Part shown: in pieces, positions 30,952 through 43,017 of the stretch
Layout: each line of letters begins with the position of its first letter
Position numbering within the stretch: the first letter of the stretch is position 1
Notes under the pieces: model-generated
What the model was told of the DNA's origin: nothing
Seen by the model: the letters and a program-made list of their open reading frames with translations, nothing else
Databases searched by the model: none
Assembly: GCA_034008185.1 (NCBI GenBank)
Contig: CM067086.1
Coordinates: 33,687,007-33,751,006, forward strand
DNA: 64,000 nt
Origin: Gorsachius magnificus
Taxonomy: Eukaryota > Chordata > Aves > Pelecaniformes > Ardeidae
Direction: 5' to 3'
Made by a program: the position numbers and the translations under genes

Positions 30952-31134
30952 TAAAACACTGGAAGAGGCTGCCCAGGGAAGTGGTGGAGTCCCCATCCCT
31001 GGAGGTATTTAAAAGACGGGCAGACAAGGTGCTTAGGGACATGGTTTAGTGGTGGGATGGCAGGATGAGGTTAATGGTTGGACTTGAGGATCTTAAAGGT
31101 CTTTTCCAACCTAAATGATTCCATGATTCTATGA
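30952..31134 (+). mobile_element. CR1 LINE extreme 3' end
   Basis: A short fragment beginning at the equivalent of [20 protein letters not shown], followed by ATGGTTTAGTGGTGG, GTCTTTTCCAACCTAAATGA and the tail ATTCCATGATTCTATGA. It matches the subfamily of the 20463-20910 copy. It lies 566 bp from the 5' end of the opposite-strand CR1 at 29237-30385. Confidence 0.9.
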
Positions 31135-34100
31135 CTTCTCAGACTGCAATTAGCACATATTTGATAGCAACCCCCACACCTGCAAGCGGTACTGCCCAAG
31201 CACTGTCACCTGCTCCTGCTCAGCTCTCATTTACTCCCTGACTTTTGACAGGAGGCTGTTGGACATCTGCAAATTCTAGATTGATGGCCAACGTTTCAGC
31301 TGAGCAACGCTGTGTTTACCTTGCCCGTTCTTCTAGTCCACTTCAGTGCTGTCATAACCTCTGAAATATAACTATTACTTTGAAATGTGTATATTTCAAA
31401 GGTTGCTCACTGGGATAGAAGCCCTAGGGAGAGGCTGGAAATGGTTTGTACCTGGTTTACCACAGTATCACAGTGACCTATGTACCCCAAGAAATAACTG
31501 AGCCTGGAGCTGATTGAATCCTGACCCTTTTCTAAGGGTTACAGAAATCTAACATCCTTTGAGAAGAACATAAATAAAAGGCTAAAATAAACTAAAAAAA
31601 AAAAGAACACACTTGCCATATGTCATGGTTAGTGTGTTTTTAGGGCAAGATTCATCTTACCCTAAAGTAGGTATCTAAACCAGATGACATAAAAATAGTA
31701 TTTCTTTAAATGGTATTTATTTCTTACCATTGACTATGCAAGGAGCTGTGGATGAACAGTTGAGATGCTACCATTTATACTGAAGATGTTTTTAAGTGAA
31801 AATAATTTTGTCTAGTGTGTTATTTTGATTTTTATGAAAAAAATATTGCAAAAGGCAAAGCTTATGGAACCTCTCTTGCATATTGTTGTACATATGGCCT
31901 ACAGGCACCTTATAAATAGATAATATTGTTTTGAACTTACTAAAGTATTGATGTCTTTAGTGACAATTTTCAGAGGAAAAATGTACTGCATAAAAAAATT
32001 CTCCCATTTAAAATGTGTTTTTTGGTCCTCAAGAAACACAAAGAACATAAAATGTCTAGGACTCTGCCAGAAATCAGTGCCTATGGTGATAAAATGCTTT
32101 GTATCTATCCATGCCTTTGGAGTTTATTACTAGATGAGTTAATTTTTTGAGGTGTAATGATGTGAAACATTTAAATAAACTTATACAGTAACAATCGTTT
32201 TTAGAATTGGTTGCTCATATATTTAATTTCTTTTTTGTCCTTTAAGAATTTGATCAGATTAACTTTATGAACAAAAGTCAGCCATCAGATTTGTGTGTGA
32301 ATCTCCAGGGCTGTGTTCTTCTGTGCTAGAGACTATGAAGATAAAGAAATTATTCCTTCTCAGAAAGCATACTAATGTACAACAATTTCACAGAAACTCT
32401 TTTGAAGGCCTTTGAGATCTCACACTTACTAGGAATAGGGCAGTACTGGGTTCTGTCCTTTGCCTTCATCACCAATAATCTATTTAATGTTAGTCACTGA
32501 ATAAAACCCAGAAATAATCTATTGAGCACAGCCCCCATCTCAGGCATTTTCTCTTGCACATGATTACACCTGTCCTGCCTGATTTACAACGACCCATGCT
32601 CCTTTCTGTAAAAAGGCCCAAGTTAATGGAAAGGTGAAAAATGTCTGTTTTCCATACCATATTATAGCTGGTTAGTCACAGGGCTTCTTAGAAACGTCTT
32701 TAGAAAGTCTTCCAGGAAATGCTAAGCTCCAGCTATGCAAGTCTATAGGAAGAAAATCATTGCTCCCCATGGTTGAGTTTTTCACACAGAGGCCATGTGG
32801 ATGGCTCGTGACGAGTAACCTCCGATGTGCCCTAACCTCCCCAAAGCAGGATAGTGTCTGAAAGTTTTCCTCAATACCAAATAAAAAGTGATTGTTAACA
32901 TAAACATGACCATCTGGAGATGGAAATCAGAAAATGCACCATTTACAAATAGATACAGAAGTGTCCAACTTGGCTATATGGCCTCTCTGCAATTCTCAGT
33001 CCCATTTTCTTTCTCTCTACGTAGCATTTACATAACTTTTTTCCTACAGGAGAAGCCAAATCTAAACCTATTTTGAACTCCCTGCTGTGAATCATTCTGT
33101 TAATTGGTCTGTAACATGAAAAGCAGAATGTTGCTGCTGAGAGTGACTGAAGGGTGAAATGAGACTGAGGAGCCTTCCAAGGCTATAAATAATTTCATGG
33201 GAAGGAGATGAACCTGAAGATGCGTTGGCCCAAGAAAAAAAACTTTGACCAATTATTCAGAGGTCAACAGCCTCATTTTTCTAACTCGCCACTGGTATTT
33301 CCACCTAATTCTCCTCCCACCCAATTTTGTTCCTTGCCAGAGATGTTTTCCATTCCCATTAATCTGGGAGACAGACTGTCCCTGCAGAGAGACATTTGTG
33401 AGCTCTTGAATTTTGCAGGAGGGAAGCAAGCTCCCATTTGCCCTTTTATCCTTTGTACAAACCTGCTGAACTGATTAGGGCACTGAAACCCTTTAGACCT
33501 GCGGGCAGTCCTTCCCATTAGGCACAGCTTCAACAGTTTTTAAGCTGTTTTTAAGCACCACTCTGCTGTGATATTTTTTAACTGGCAAAATGGTAATATT
33601 GATGACAGGTGAATAATGACAGGAGTGATAATTCAGCAGGTTGCTCTGCTGGTTTTTGCTATTTTATAGTGACCATAAAAATGATTATAGAAATAGTTGT
33701 CAGTCTTTTGGATTCTGGACTAATGCTTGAATATGCAAACAGAAGGGCTAAAAATCCAAGGCAGGTGAAATTCATTAGTTTATTTTTTTTAGTATTTAAA
33801 GTAATTTTACATATTTTGTATAACAGATTCATTAATCTAAGATCACGTGAATATTAGTATTGGGAAGACATCTATTATAGCAAAGTGTAATTCAAAAATT
33901 TTAGTTATATTATGTATTATATTAAATGTCTATTATACATTTAGAGGCAGTTCAACTCAATTTTAAAAAAAATGGATCAATCCTGCAACTGGTAATACTT
34001 TTAGAACTTGAAACAACTTCTGAAATGCATCTATTTTATTTGAGACTTTTTTGTTTAGCAGTCAAAATAGCCACACTGTAAAATCCTCATTAAAACCGGT

Positions 34101-35027
34101 CAATCCTTTGTTCTGCCTGTTACTTATCCCATTTCTGCATCATTTCACATACAATACATAGAATTATAAACTGGGACTTCAAATAGCTGGAGAAACATTT
34201 TTGGATTAAACCATGCTCTTCTGAAAAGAAGGTACCATGTACAATTAAATTGACAGAATAATAAAAGTGTTTGAACGAAACTTATTTTTTCCTATCACCC
34301 TGGTATTAGTACCGGAACGTTATGAAATGTACTCTTGAGTTTGAGAACAAATCCCAAATAGTGTCTATCCATGAATATTTATAGAGCACAGCAGGTCATG
34401 AATGGGTGCTGCCCTAACTTGCTCTTAAACTCAATGCACGTAACTGCTGAAGTGCACAAACACTCTTTTCATCTAACAAATAGAAAAGGAGCGATACTGC
34501 AAACTAGGCTACCACCAGGCTTCCTCAAGATTGCACTGGTCACTACCTACCTTTGAAGGCTTCATACAAAATTCTTACACTTTGTTTTGCGGTTATCAGT
34601 ATGAAACAGGCAAGCAGCTTGTGGGAACAGTTACTGGGCTGACGTGCCTTTTAAAATCTGTCGTCAAGAAGGAGTTAATTCTTGCTTTTCTCTGTTTATG
34701 AATTGTAATGCCACTAGAAACCTTACGTCCTGTAACATTGTATCAGGGCAGAACATTGCTGTATGCACTCCTATCGGACATGTCAGCACAATGCTCTGAA
34801 GTATTTTGGGATATCCTTGTTAGTTCCTTACGTAACCATACAACCTTGCTTTCTGTAATCATGTCCCAAGGCACATAGCAGGATGCTAGGTACAGCTGTG
34901 TCCTACTTCATGTCACCTCCCAAGAATATTGAGTTTTGGAGCACTAGCAAGGCTTGTAAAAATACAAAGCAACATCTTATGAAAGAAAATACATTACAAA
35001 AAAAAAGAGAAAACGAATTGTGCTCAC

Positions 35028-35083
35028 CTGCTCACCAGCCTGGGATTCCCCTATGATGAATCGATCTCCTGGGCCATCAGCAG
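35028..35083 (-). CDS. GPHN: GPHN exon, E domain residues Ala380-Gln398
   Basis: A 56-nt exon: two bases that finish the Ala380 codon, then ADGPGDRFIIGESQAGEQ. Acceptor CATCTTAACAG has a poor pyrimidine tract; donor CAG|GTGAGC. It forms part of the E domain just after the conserved DGYAVR motif. The peptide matches the mammalian one. Its small size and weak acceptor make it a candidate for exon skipping, but the sequence alone does not show that this happens. Confidence 0.97.
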
Positions 35084-36200
35084 CTGTTAAGATGGACAAT
35101 ACAAATGGTAAAGGCTGAACCAAAACAAATGATGGCATTAGAAATTAAGAACAGGAGAACCAAAGAATGATCTAAGATTCAGTTCTTCACTGTCAGCATG
35201 ACAAAGGTTATAGAAGTTTTGCAAACATTTTACATTTTAGGTCCTTTTAAGTTGTCTTTATTATTTTGAAAATTACAGGTTCTATAGTACTTTTAACTGA
35301 TTTTTTTTTGGCAATATGCGATCAAGTAAAAGGAGACTAGGAGGAATTACATTAATAACAAAGATTTAAGAGTGTGAGATTATTGTTTTAAAAATCTCCA
35401 CTGTGAGCAAATCTTTTTCCATGTGAAACTAACACAGGAATCACATATTTTGTAAGTGTATGACGTATCTTTTTTCTAGACAGCGATGGAATATTGACAT
35501 TTCTAGATTCTACCTCTGCCTTTGGAGGAAAACATGGACAAGTGCAGTGGTTATAGACCATACAGGTCTGGCATTTTCTGAAGAGCACTATGACTAAGAT
35601 AGTGCAACTTGGACGGCCACATTAGAAGCCTGGGTTCTGTTCCTTTTTGTAATTTTAGGAGGTAGAACCGAACTAGTTACCTCATACCTTTCACTGAAGC
35701 CATTCTGAAAATTAAAAGTCAGAGACCATTGATTTAACAAACTGAAAGTCTCCAGGACTTCTAATTTAGCCAAATCTGTATTTTTACAGGGATAACAAAG
35801 GCACCATTTTAACGAACTTTAAGCTTCTCACTGCCTCAAAGGTTTTTCAGCAAGTTGTAATAGTGGTACTACAGGCTCTATCATGGTGTAAAGCATGTAC
35901 GGAGCACAGGCAACTATGCCTGTCTGAGCACAGTGGGCACGCTGTCAAGAGTGTTCAGACAACCTGGGTTCATGCAATCACATTTAAATATATATTTTTG
36001 TTAATTTTAAATCTGTAACTGCCAAAAGGTGATTTCCCAGAGATGAAGTCTAATCAGTGACAACCTTTATCTTAATACCTTCTATTTTATTTCAAAAGCC
36101 CTGAATATACAGCTAGATAACCTTATTGTATTGAGAAGAATCGCTTTCAGGAAGGATGCCCATTTAGTCTGTATAATGATTTATCACATTTGTATGCATA

Positions 36201-36226
36201 CATCATCTGCAACTCTGCAGATGATG
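36201..36226. repeat. Perfect 11-bp hairpin, 4-nt loop
   Basis: CATCATCTGCA, loop ACTC, TGCAGATGATG. The stem is isolated from any recognised repeat. Confidence 0.9.
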
Positions 36227-36738
36227 ATCTATGGGACTTAGTCATGTTTGAAGACTAATGACTAACTTTAAAAGCCTATCAAACAGCCTAATCTATGAGC
36301 TTTAGAACAATCTCTAAAATAAGAAAAGTGGAAAAGGACTCTTCAACTACTTGTCTTTGAATAATGCATATAATGCTACTGAATACAGTTGTCAGACCTT
36401 CGATAAAAAAATGCACTGGGACGATCCAGCAAAACAAGAGAAAAAAAAATCTCTAAAAGCTACATTATTATAAATCTGGTAAAATGCTACTGAATTAGAT
36501 TTTATTCCCCCATTAATAAAAATATGGAGACAAAGTTTATGGGTGATGTAGAACTGATATAGTTTGAAAAAAGTCGGCAAAGTTTTGGGCAGCGAGGTTT
36601 ATGTGACTGAAAGCTAATCCTTTATTTTTTCTGAAAAAACATCCATTGATGTAGTCAATATTATTTCTGCCTAGAAGCTTTGTTTCTCATATCCTGAGAT
36701 AACAGGTCTACAAGAACAGTAATAGTAGAATAAACCAG

Positions 36739-37210
36739 ACAGAATAGAACAGAATAGAATAGAGTATTTCATTTGGAAGGGACCTACAACAATCATCTAG
36801 TCCAACTGCCTGACCATTTCAGGGCTGACCAAAAGTTAAAATATGTTATTAAGGGGATTGTCCAAATGCCTCTTAAACAACTGACAGGCTCAAGGCATCG
36901 ACCACCTCTCTAGGAAGCCTGTTTCAGTATTTGACCACCCTCTGGTAAAGAACTGCTTCCTAATGTCCAGTCTGCATCTCCCCTGGCACAGCTTTAAACC
37001 ATTCCCACACATCCTGTCACTGGATTCCTGGGAGAAGAGCTCAGCACCTCCCTCTCCACCTCCCCTCCTCTGGAAGCTGTAGAGAGCAATGAGGTCTCCC
37101 CTCAGCCTCCTTTTCTCCAAGCTAGACAAACCCAAAGTCCTTAGCCACCCCTCACAGGACATTCCTTCCAACACTTCCACCAGCTTTGGTGCCCTCCTCT
37201 GGATGCATTC
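36739..37210 (-). mobile_element. Older CR1 LINE 3' fragment
   Basis: The minus strand carries diverged ORF2 ([20 protein letters not shown], then LFSQESSDRMCGNGLKLCQG), a 3' UTR related to GGGACCTACAACAATCATCT on the plus strand, and an altered tail of AGAATAGAAC-like repeats at 36739-36764 in place of the usual octamers. The frame is broken after the RLDIRKQFFTR segment. More substitutions than in the other copies suggest a greater age. Confidence 0.9.
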
Positions 37211-37834
37211 AGGTACCTTACTGTTACTCTATTTGAATCCACCACCAAAATAAGGGTCTTGCATGTCAGTTCTGACAAGTTGTTGAAGTTGTTCATGATG
37301 CTGCTGCTCATTCTGCATGTTTACTGAGATTGTACTTGTGCCTTCCCTTACTCGTGGCAATCAGATTGCGAGACAGCATTTGCTTGAGCCCAAGGCCCTC
37401 GTCAGTCAGCATTCTACTCAGAGCCTCCCCTCTCAGCTTTTCTCAGTGTTATATTACCTGTATTTCTCTGGCTACATCTGCACTCCCTTGCCGCTATTAG
37501 CGATCATTTTGGTCTGCCTGTCTCACACACACAGAGGTGACAGACAGCTGCAGTCAAACTCGTCTTGTAGACTTGGAATTCTATTTTTATATCAAATCCA
37601 TGGGGAAGCTATTGGACTACATCCATTGCCTGGGTTTGCAGACAGCCTATTTCGTGGACAGTTGCTTTCCATTGTTTCAGCTGCCAGTAACAAAAAAGAT
37701 ATTTTGAAGTCCCTAGAAGAAAGTTGGCTATTGTGCCCAAATCTGAACATGGTGTTACGATGATTCAACTCCTACGACAATGAAATCACTACTAGTATAA
37801 TGTTCAATCATATATATTTTAGTTCTCCTTCATA

Positions 37835-37990
37835 GCTATCTGAGGTGACTATCATTAGTCTTACTTTACAAAGGGAAAAACTGATGTACAGAGAAGCACA
37901 TTGTTCAAAATCATGCAGCCCCTACTGGCAAAGCAGAGGATGGATTCAGTTCTCCTGGGAAACCACTCACTGCTTGCTCTGCAAAGTCAC
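37835..37990 (+). mobile_element. MIR-like SINE remnant
   Basis: The run TTTACAAAGGGAAAAACTGA, TGTACAGAGAAGCACATTGT, TCATGCAGCCCCTACTGGCA and AAGCAGAGGATGGATTCAGT follows the MIR core and 3' half (TTTACAGATGAGGAAACTGAGGCACAGAG.. CACACAGC..GTGGCAGAGC.GGATT). It is diverged, as expected for an element that predates the split of birds and mammals. Confidence 0.65.
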
Positions 37991-38539
37991 ACTACTGATT
38001 TTATTTATATACAGCAACTGCAGTATTTTCAAAGTAAAAATGAGTTTTTCTTTTGAGGTGCCTCCATAAGAGTACATTCTGATATGTATTTTTGAAAATT
38101 CTCTAATGCAACCATAAAGTAATTCACAAATAGGAAGCTGGATCTGCGAAAGTTCAACAAAGTAACAGATACATAAGAAATTCCTGATTAAATCAACAAC
38201 AGAGGAGTAGAAGAAGAATCTGTCATTCAGAAACAGATGTTCTACTCCTCTCCTGAATTCTGTATGTTTCCAAGAAACTCACTAGCAACACAGGTGCATG
38301 TCTATGAGCACATATGGGTGTACATTGTTCATGTATATAGGCATCCACTTAAAAAAATCTGAATTCAACTCTACGGTCTTCCTTCAAGATAGCTGTATTC
38401 TATGTCACCGTGACTTCAGCAATGGTCTGAATTAAATCTCAACCAAAATAACCATTGCTGGATCCAAGATAGGTGAACTAACATGTTATAAAGTGGTTTT
38501 ACAGACATTATACCACATGTCTACAAAGTGAGTGTTTAC

Positions 38540-38632
38540 CTCTGACAGCGTAGCCGTCTTTTACCGATGCTGGAAATGGTGGTAGGTTATCTTTTGCATA
38601 TACATCTTGAGCAAGGACTCGGCCCATTCCGT
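38540..38632 (-). CDS. GPHN: GPHN exon, E domain residues Asp349-Arg379
   Basis: 93 nt: two bases of the Asp349 codon, then [30 protein letters not shown] and one base of Ala380. The Lys-Asp-Gly-Tyr-Ala motif is strongly conserved in MoeA proteins. Gly375 lies in it; the human G375D change is reported to abolish cofactor synthesis and to disturb receptor binding, and here the residue is Gly. The acceptor TTTTCTAG is preceded on the minus strand by a long pyrimidine tract built from repeated TTTTCTC units (plus-strand 38635-38658), so this exon should be strongly recognised. Donor AGAG|GTAAAC. Confidence 0.97.
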
Positions 38633-41600
38633 CTAGAAAAGAGAAAAGAGAAAAGACCATGCTCCATGTCATTACAGCTAGCGAAAGGGAAAAAACCAGT
38701 GAACAGCAGCGTGCTCTGATGGATGAAATGATGTACGTGACATGAATAGATCTCTCAGGTTTTTGATTTCTGCCTCTAGATAAATGAAAAAAGACTGGAG
38801 TCTGAAAGTACTGATGGAAGATTTGGTCAGCAAGTCTGTGCTCCTGGTTATGGTGAAATTGTTGATGGTAGATCTGAATGCCAAGTGTCCAAACCCAGAG
38901 GTAATAGCTCTGATACAGGATCAGACAGAAAAAACCAAGTATTTGTTTCTTCAGGACAAGTTTTTCTCCTGAAATCTCTTAAAAATATATACATTCCTGT
39001 ATTTCAATTAAAAAAAAAAAAGGTTTTATTTTTAAAAAACTTTTAAAATAACATTTCAAAAGTTAATCCTGTGTGCAAAAGGTGAGAGTTGATGGATTGA
39101 GCCCAGAGGACTCAACATAAACAGTAATGATGGACAAGTTTCCATAAATTGACAAAGAAGTTTTGCAATAGATTCATTTTGCCTAATTGCTGAGAGCATT
39201 TCTGCTTAATGGAGGGTGAGTGCACATAAGTGTCAGGATTATTTATGTAAATTTACGGTCTTATAGTTCTAAATATTTTAATAGCTGTTTCAAACATACT
39301 CTTTCCCTTCACTTAGCAACTATGACTGATGAGTTGTAATTTGGCTCTGCCTTCCTGTAGAGACTGATATGAATTACTTCACCCTCAGTCAAGTGTGCAC
39401 TACTTGTTTGCTTTTATGGCACCAGCAAGAGGGTTTTTCAATATGATGTGGAACAGTGTGGAAAATACGTCTCTTACCCCTTCATAGAGTGGGAGAATGA
39501 GAAAGCAGATTTATTACATGTGTGATTAGATGGACTGGGAAGGAGCACGTGGGTCAGAACTACTGAGATTGGCTCGGTTCCAGTATGTCTAAGTAGAAGA
39601 AGGGAAGCTCATCTCAAATGGAGGCCACCGCTTGTAGGAGTGCGTTGTGGCACAGGAAGGCAACATCCAGCTGAAGGTATGAAGGAATGAGAGGATGCAT
39701 AAATACTTCTGCCAGGAGAATTCGCATGGATATGTACTTTATAGATTATGATGTTTCAGAGATGGCAAAGAAGAGAGACATACATAAAGTGTGTTTCTTG
39801 TTTTACAGACAGGGCAATCAATGTGGTTCTGGATTTGTTGGGAAGGCAGAAGACCTAACATTGCACACTAAATGGATAGGTTTTGTTAAAAAGTGCATCT
39901 TCTTGATTTGAAAATATTCAGCTCCAGTGAAGTGGTATTATAATGGAGATTATATTTTACTTATTAACACAAAGTGATTTAGTTAGTAATTAATTATAAT
40001 TATAATAACTATAACATCATTGTGCTCACATGCATATGTATCAACTTTCAGCCTGAGGTGAATATTTATGTTGCATTTCTGAAATAGGTATTGCCATGAA
40101 AATGCTGATAAAACCTGTTAAAGCAGCTAGAAAACCGCCTTTGTGATGGCTATTAATAATGCCTGTGCGTCATGGCATATCACCGTCTGTCATACACAAT
40201 ACAGAAATTATTAGAAAGCTCACAAAAGCTTGTACACTTGCACTGAAAAAAAGAACGCAGATGCAGATGCAGACATGTAAATTATAGCATAGAAAAGGCA
40301 GCCACCAAAGGTCTAGTAAAAACACCCTCTGTTCACAGGCACATAAAATCTCATACAAAAGTGATGCTTCTAATTTTAGCAGGCATGTTGTGTCTTCATT
40401 TTACTTCTTGTCTGCATGCAAAATCACACCAATTAGAGCAAAGTTGAACAGCATGTTCCTGGCATTCTGCCATGCAGTATTTGAAGGGAATAAATGGCCA
40501 GCCAGTAGCGGGAATAAATTTCATTAAGGGGAGAAAAATGTAAGAATTATTTGCTGAAGCCTTAGGCATTGAAAATGAAGCAAATCAGCAACTAAAGGAC
40601 AATGTGAAGTACCTCTGTACTCCTTTATTTGAGCAATTATTTTAGAAATACACTGTTTGACCTTATTTTGATTAACTGTAATTCAAAAAAGATGTTCTGA
40701 AATATTTTAATGTCATCAAACTGCCCCTTGTGATGCCCATAGCTTTCTGAGTCTAGCACAAAATGGAGAATTACATTAAACTCACTTTTCAAATTTGGGT
40801 ATTTTCTAAAGCTTAGCTGGTGAAACTGGTACAGTTTTGTGAAGAATTTTGATTTCTCAGGGTATCAGTACTGTGATAAAGCAGTGAGACAGGTATCATA
40901 CTAGAGCTGATGAATTTGCTCCCATTTTTTATATATTACCCTGGTAGAACTGCCAGTGTGATACAGAAAGGCAATACTATCAAATTAAACAGCTAGTTCA
41001 AAACAAATAAGCAGTGGAAAAAAATGCCAAGCTCTACAGAAGTTACAGGGCTCTTGGACCAGATCAGAAAAACTGTCCCGTTCTGAGGCTTAAGCCCATG
41101 AAGTGTGGATTGCCTCGGCTTTGTACTTTTAGTATCAATTAAACTTCTGCCTCTTCTTAGTTTCAGAAGAATGATCATTATCAACCTGTCTAAAAACATC
41201 ACCTTATATACCCATGAAGCAATATTCAGGTAACTGCATTTAGCCAGAATAAAAGGCTAATTGGGGGCTTCATTGACGATGGCAGGTAGCAGATATGCTT
41301 CAGGTGCCTTTGGTTTATGGCACTTCTGTAAAATGTTTTAGGACTGTCCATTTTTTTTTTTTAACATGGAAGAGGCTAAATGATCTATACAGGCATGGAG
41401 CAATACACTTACCAATGTGAAAGTCATGTTTCAAAAGATAACATGTTAGGAGAGAAGAGATTTGAGACACTACAGCATGCCTTGACTTAATCGAGAATAA
41501 AGTTAGGCCTGTACTGGCTACTTGCACAGAGTAGCATTCAGCAGCTTTATTTATGAGGATGAAGGCTATGTTTAGTAATCTAAATAAATCAGGTTAAAAT

Positions 41601-41908
41601 TAATTAGGTAATTTGTTAATGAAATAAATCCTAGAACTTTAAACATTTCACTTTCCTTACAGAGAAATTGTGCTCCTGAAAGATAATTTTCAGGAGCTCA
41701 GCAAGACACAAAATGACAAAGAACACAAACATGGCACAATGGTGCTTTTCTGAGTACAGTTAGTTAGGATTCAGACCTCCAGGACATTTTTATTATCTCC
41801 TGAAATTACAAGTATATTAACTGAAAAATAAGTGAATATGTAACTAAATAAAAAACTGGTTCTTAATTCCTTGTATTCTTCAAAATCAACATTTTTTAGC
41901 AAAGTAGC

Positions 41909-41952
41909 ATATATATGTGTACATGCATGCACATACACACATATACATATAA
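41909..41952. repeat. TG/CA-rich, partly self-complementary tract
   Basis: ATATATATGTGTACATGCAT followed by GCACATACACACATATACAT forms an alternating purine-pyrimidine stretch with imperfect dyad symmetry. Confidence 0.7.
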
Positions 41953-42978
41953 CAACCCTATACAAAAAAATCCCATATATTTGTCTGTATAAGACTACAG
42001 TGATCACTTAAGAACTTCTGAAAAATGAGATTCTTCCATCTTGGGATTTGTATCTGCAGATTAAGAGAATTGAATTTCCAGTATCACAGACACAGATGTG
42101 TACTTTAGGATGTCTCCTAAAGGCTCAACACTGAAATTTCATACTATGCATTAGAAAATCTTACAGTGCTAAAATAAGTGTATACTTGTTGAAAAAGAAA
42201 TTGTGAGATGCAATTTTGCACTACAGTGCAAAAATATGAAGGAATATGTCTTTATTAATATTTTTTATTGTTGGTACAATTATGTGGATATTAAACCAAG
42301 AATAGATCTCTACAGCTGATGATCTTACCATGTATCTAACTCTTTTATTTTGGCTGGTAGGGAAGAGGGTCATAACTGAAGTGTCTCAACATACTCAGAA
42401 CATTATTTTTAAAGGAATAACAGTGCCAGGAATAATCATCAATGTTCCAGGCTTAGAATCAGCCCAAATTTGATGTCAGTAATCAGGTAACATGAAGAGC
42501 AAAATGAAATATCAACTAAGATATTATAAAGTATACTAGAACACCTTCTCTTACCTTGGCAGCATATTCCCATGTCGTGGAATAAGAACAGAAACAATAA
42601 AATTGCCTCTTTGACAAATTAGAGTTTATAAAACACTATAGAGAACATAAGCAGCTAGCTAAGACCAATTACCTTCATTCTATCTCTGTAAGGACATTTT
42701 GAAGAGCACAAAGTCCGAATAGAATCGCTCTGTTATTGGTATGGTAACATTATCAGTATTAACACAAAACTGGTACTTAGTCCATATTTTGAATGTTTTT
42801 TAATAGTAAAATAAATTACACAGTGAAAGCTTGTCCGAAGCATGTTGCAGCAGAAAATTATATATACTGTGATTTTGTCTGATTTCACCATAGTTCTAGT
42901 GAAGAAGTTTACAAATCAGGTATATGAAAAGCCTGCTTCTTACTGTTGATATAAATATGTCTGCACAGAGACTGTCAT

Positions 42979-43017
42979 ATACATATAACTAGATGGTGAT
43001 GTTATTGTTATATGTAT
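42979..43017. repeat. 11-bp inverted repeat, 17-nt spacer
   Basis: ATACATATAAC (42979-42989) and GTTATATGTAT (43007-43017) are perfect reverse complements in an AT-rich context; chance is plausible. Confidence 0.75.

Larger units (their letters stand above)
28713..35027 (-). other. GPHN: GPHN intron of about 6.3 kb
   Basis: Intron between the Ala380-Gln398 and Pro399-Asp438 exons. It holds the 1.15-kb CR1 at 29237-30385 (same strand as the gene) and the short CR1 end at 30952-31134 (opposite strand). The remainder, 31135-35027, is AT-rich without recognised elements. Confidence 0.85.
35084..38539 (-). other. GPHN: GPHN intron of about 3.5 kb
   Basis: Intron between the Asp349-Arg379 and Ala380-Gln398 exons. 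It contains a perfect 11-bp hairpin (36201-36226), an old CR1 copy (36739-37210) and a MIR-like remnant (37835-37990). Confidence 0.85.

Noticed and set aside
35527..35660. Possible MIR in reverse orientation (GTGCAGTGGTTATAGAC, then GCCTGGGTTCTGTTCC)
   Set aside because: Only two short blocks match, with the wrong spacing; too weak to annotate.
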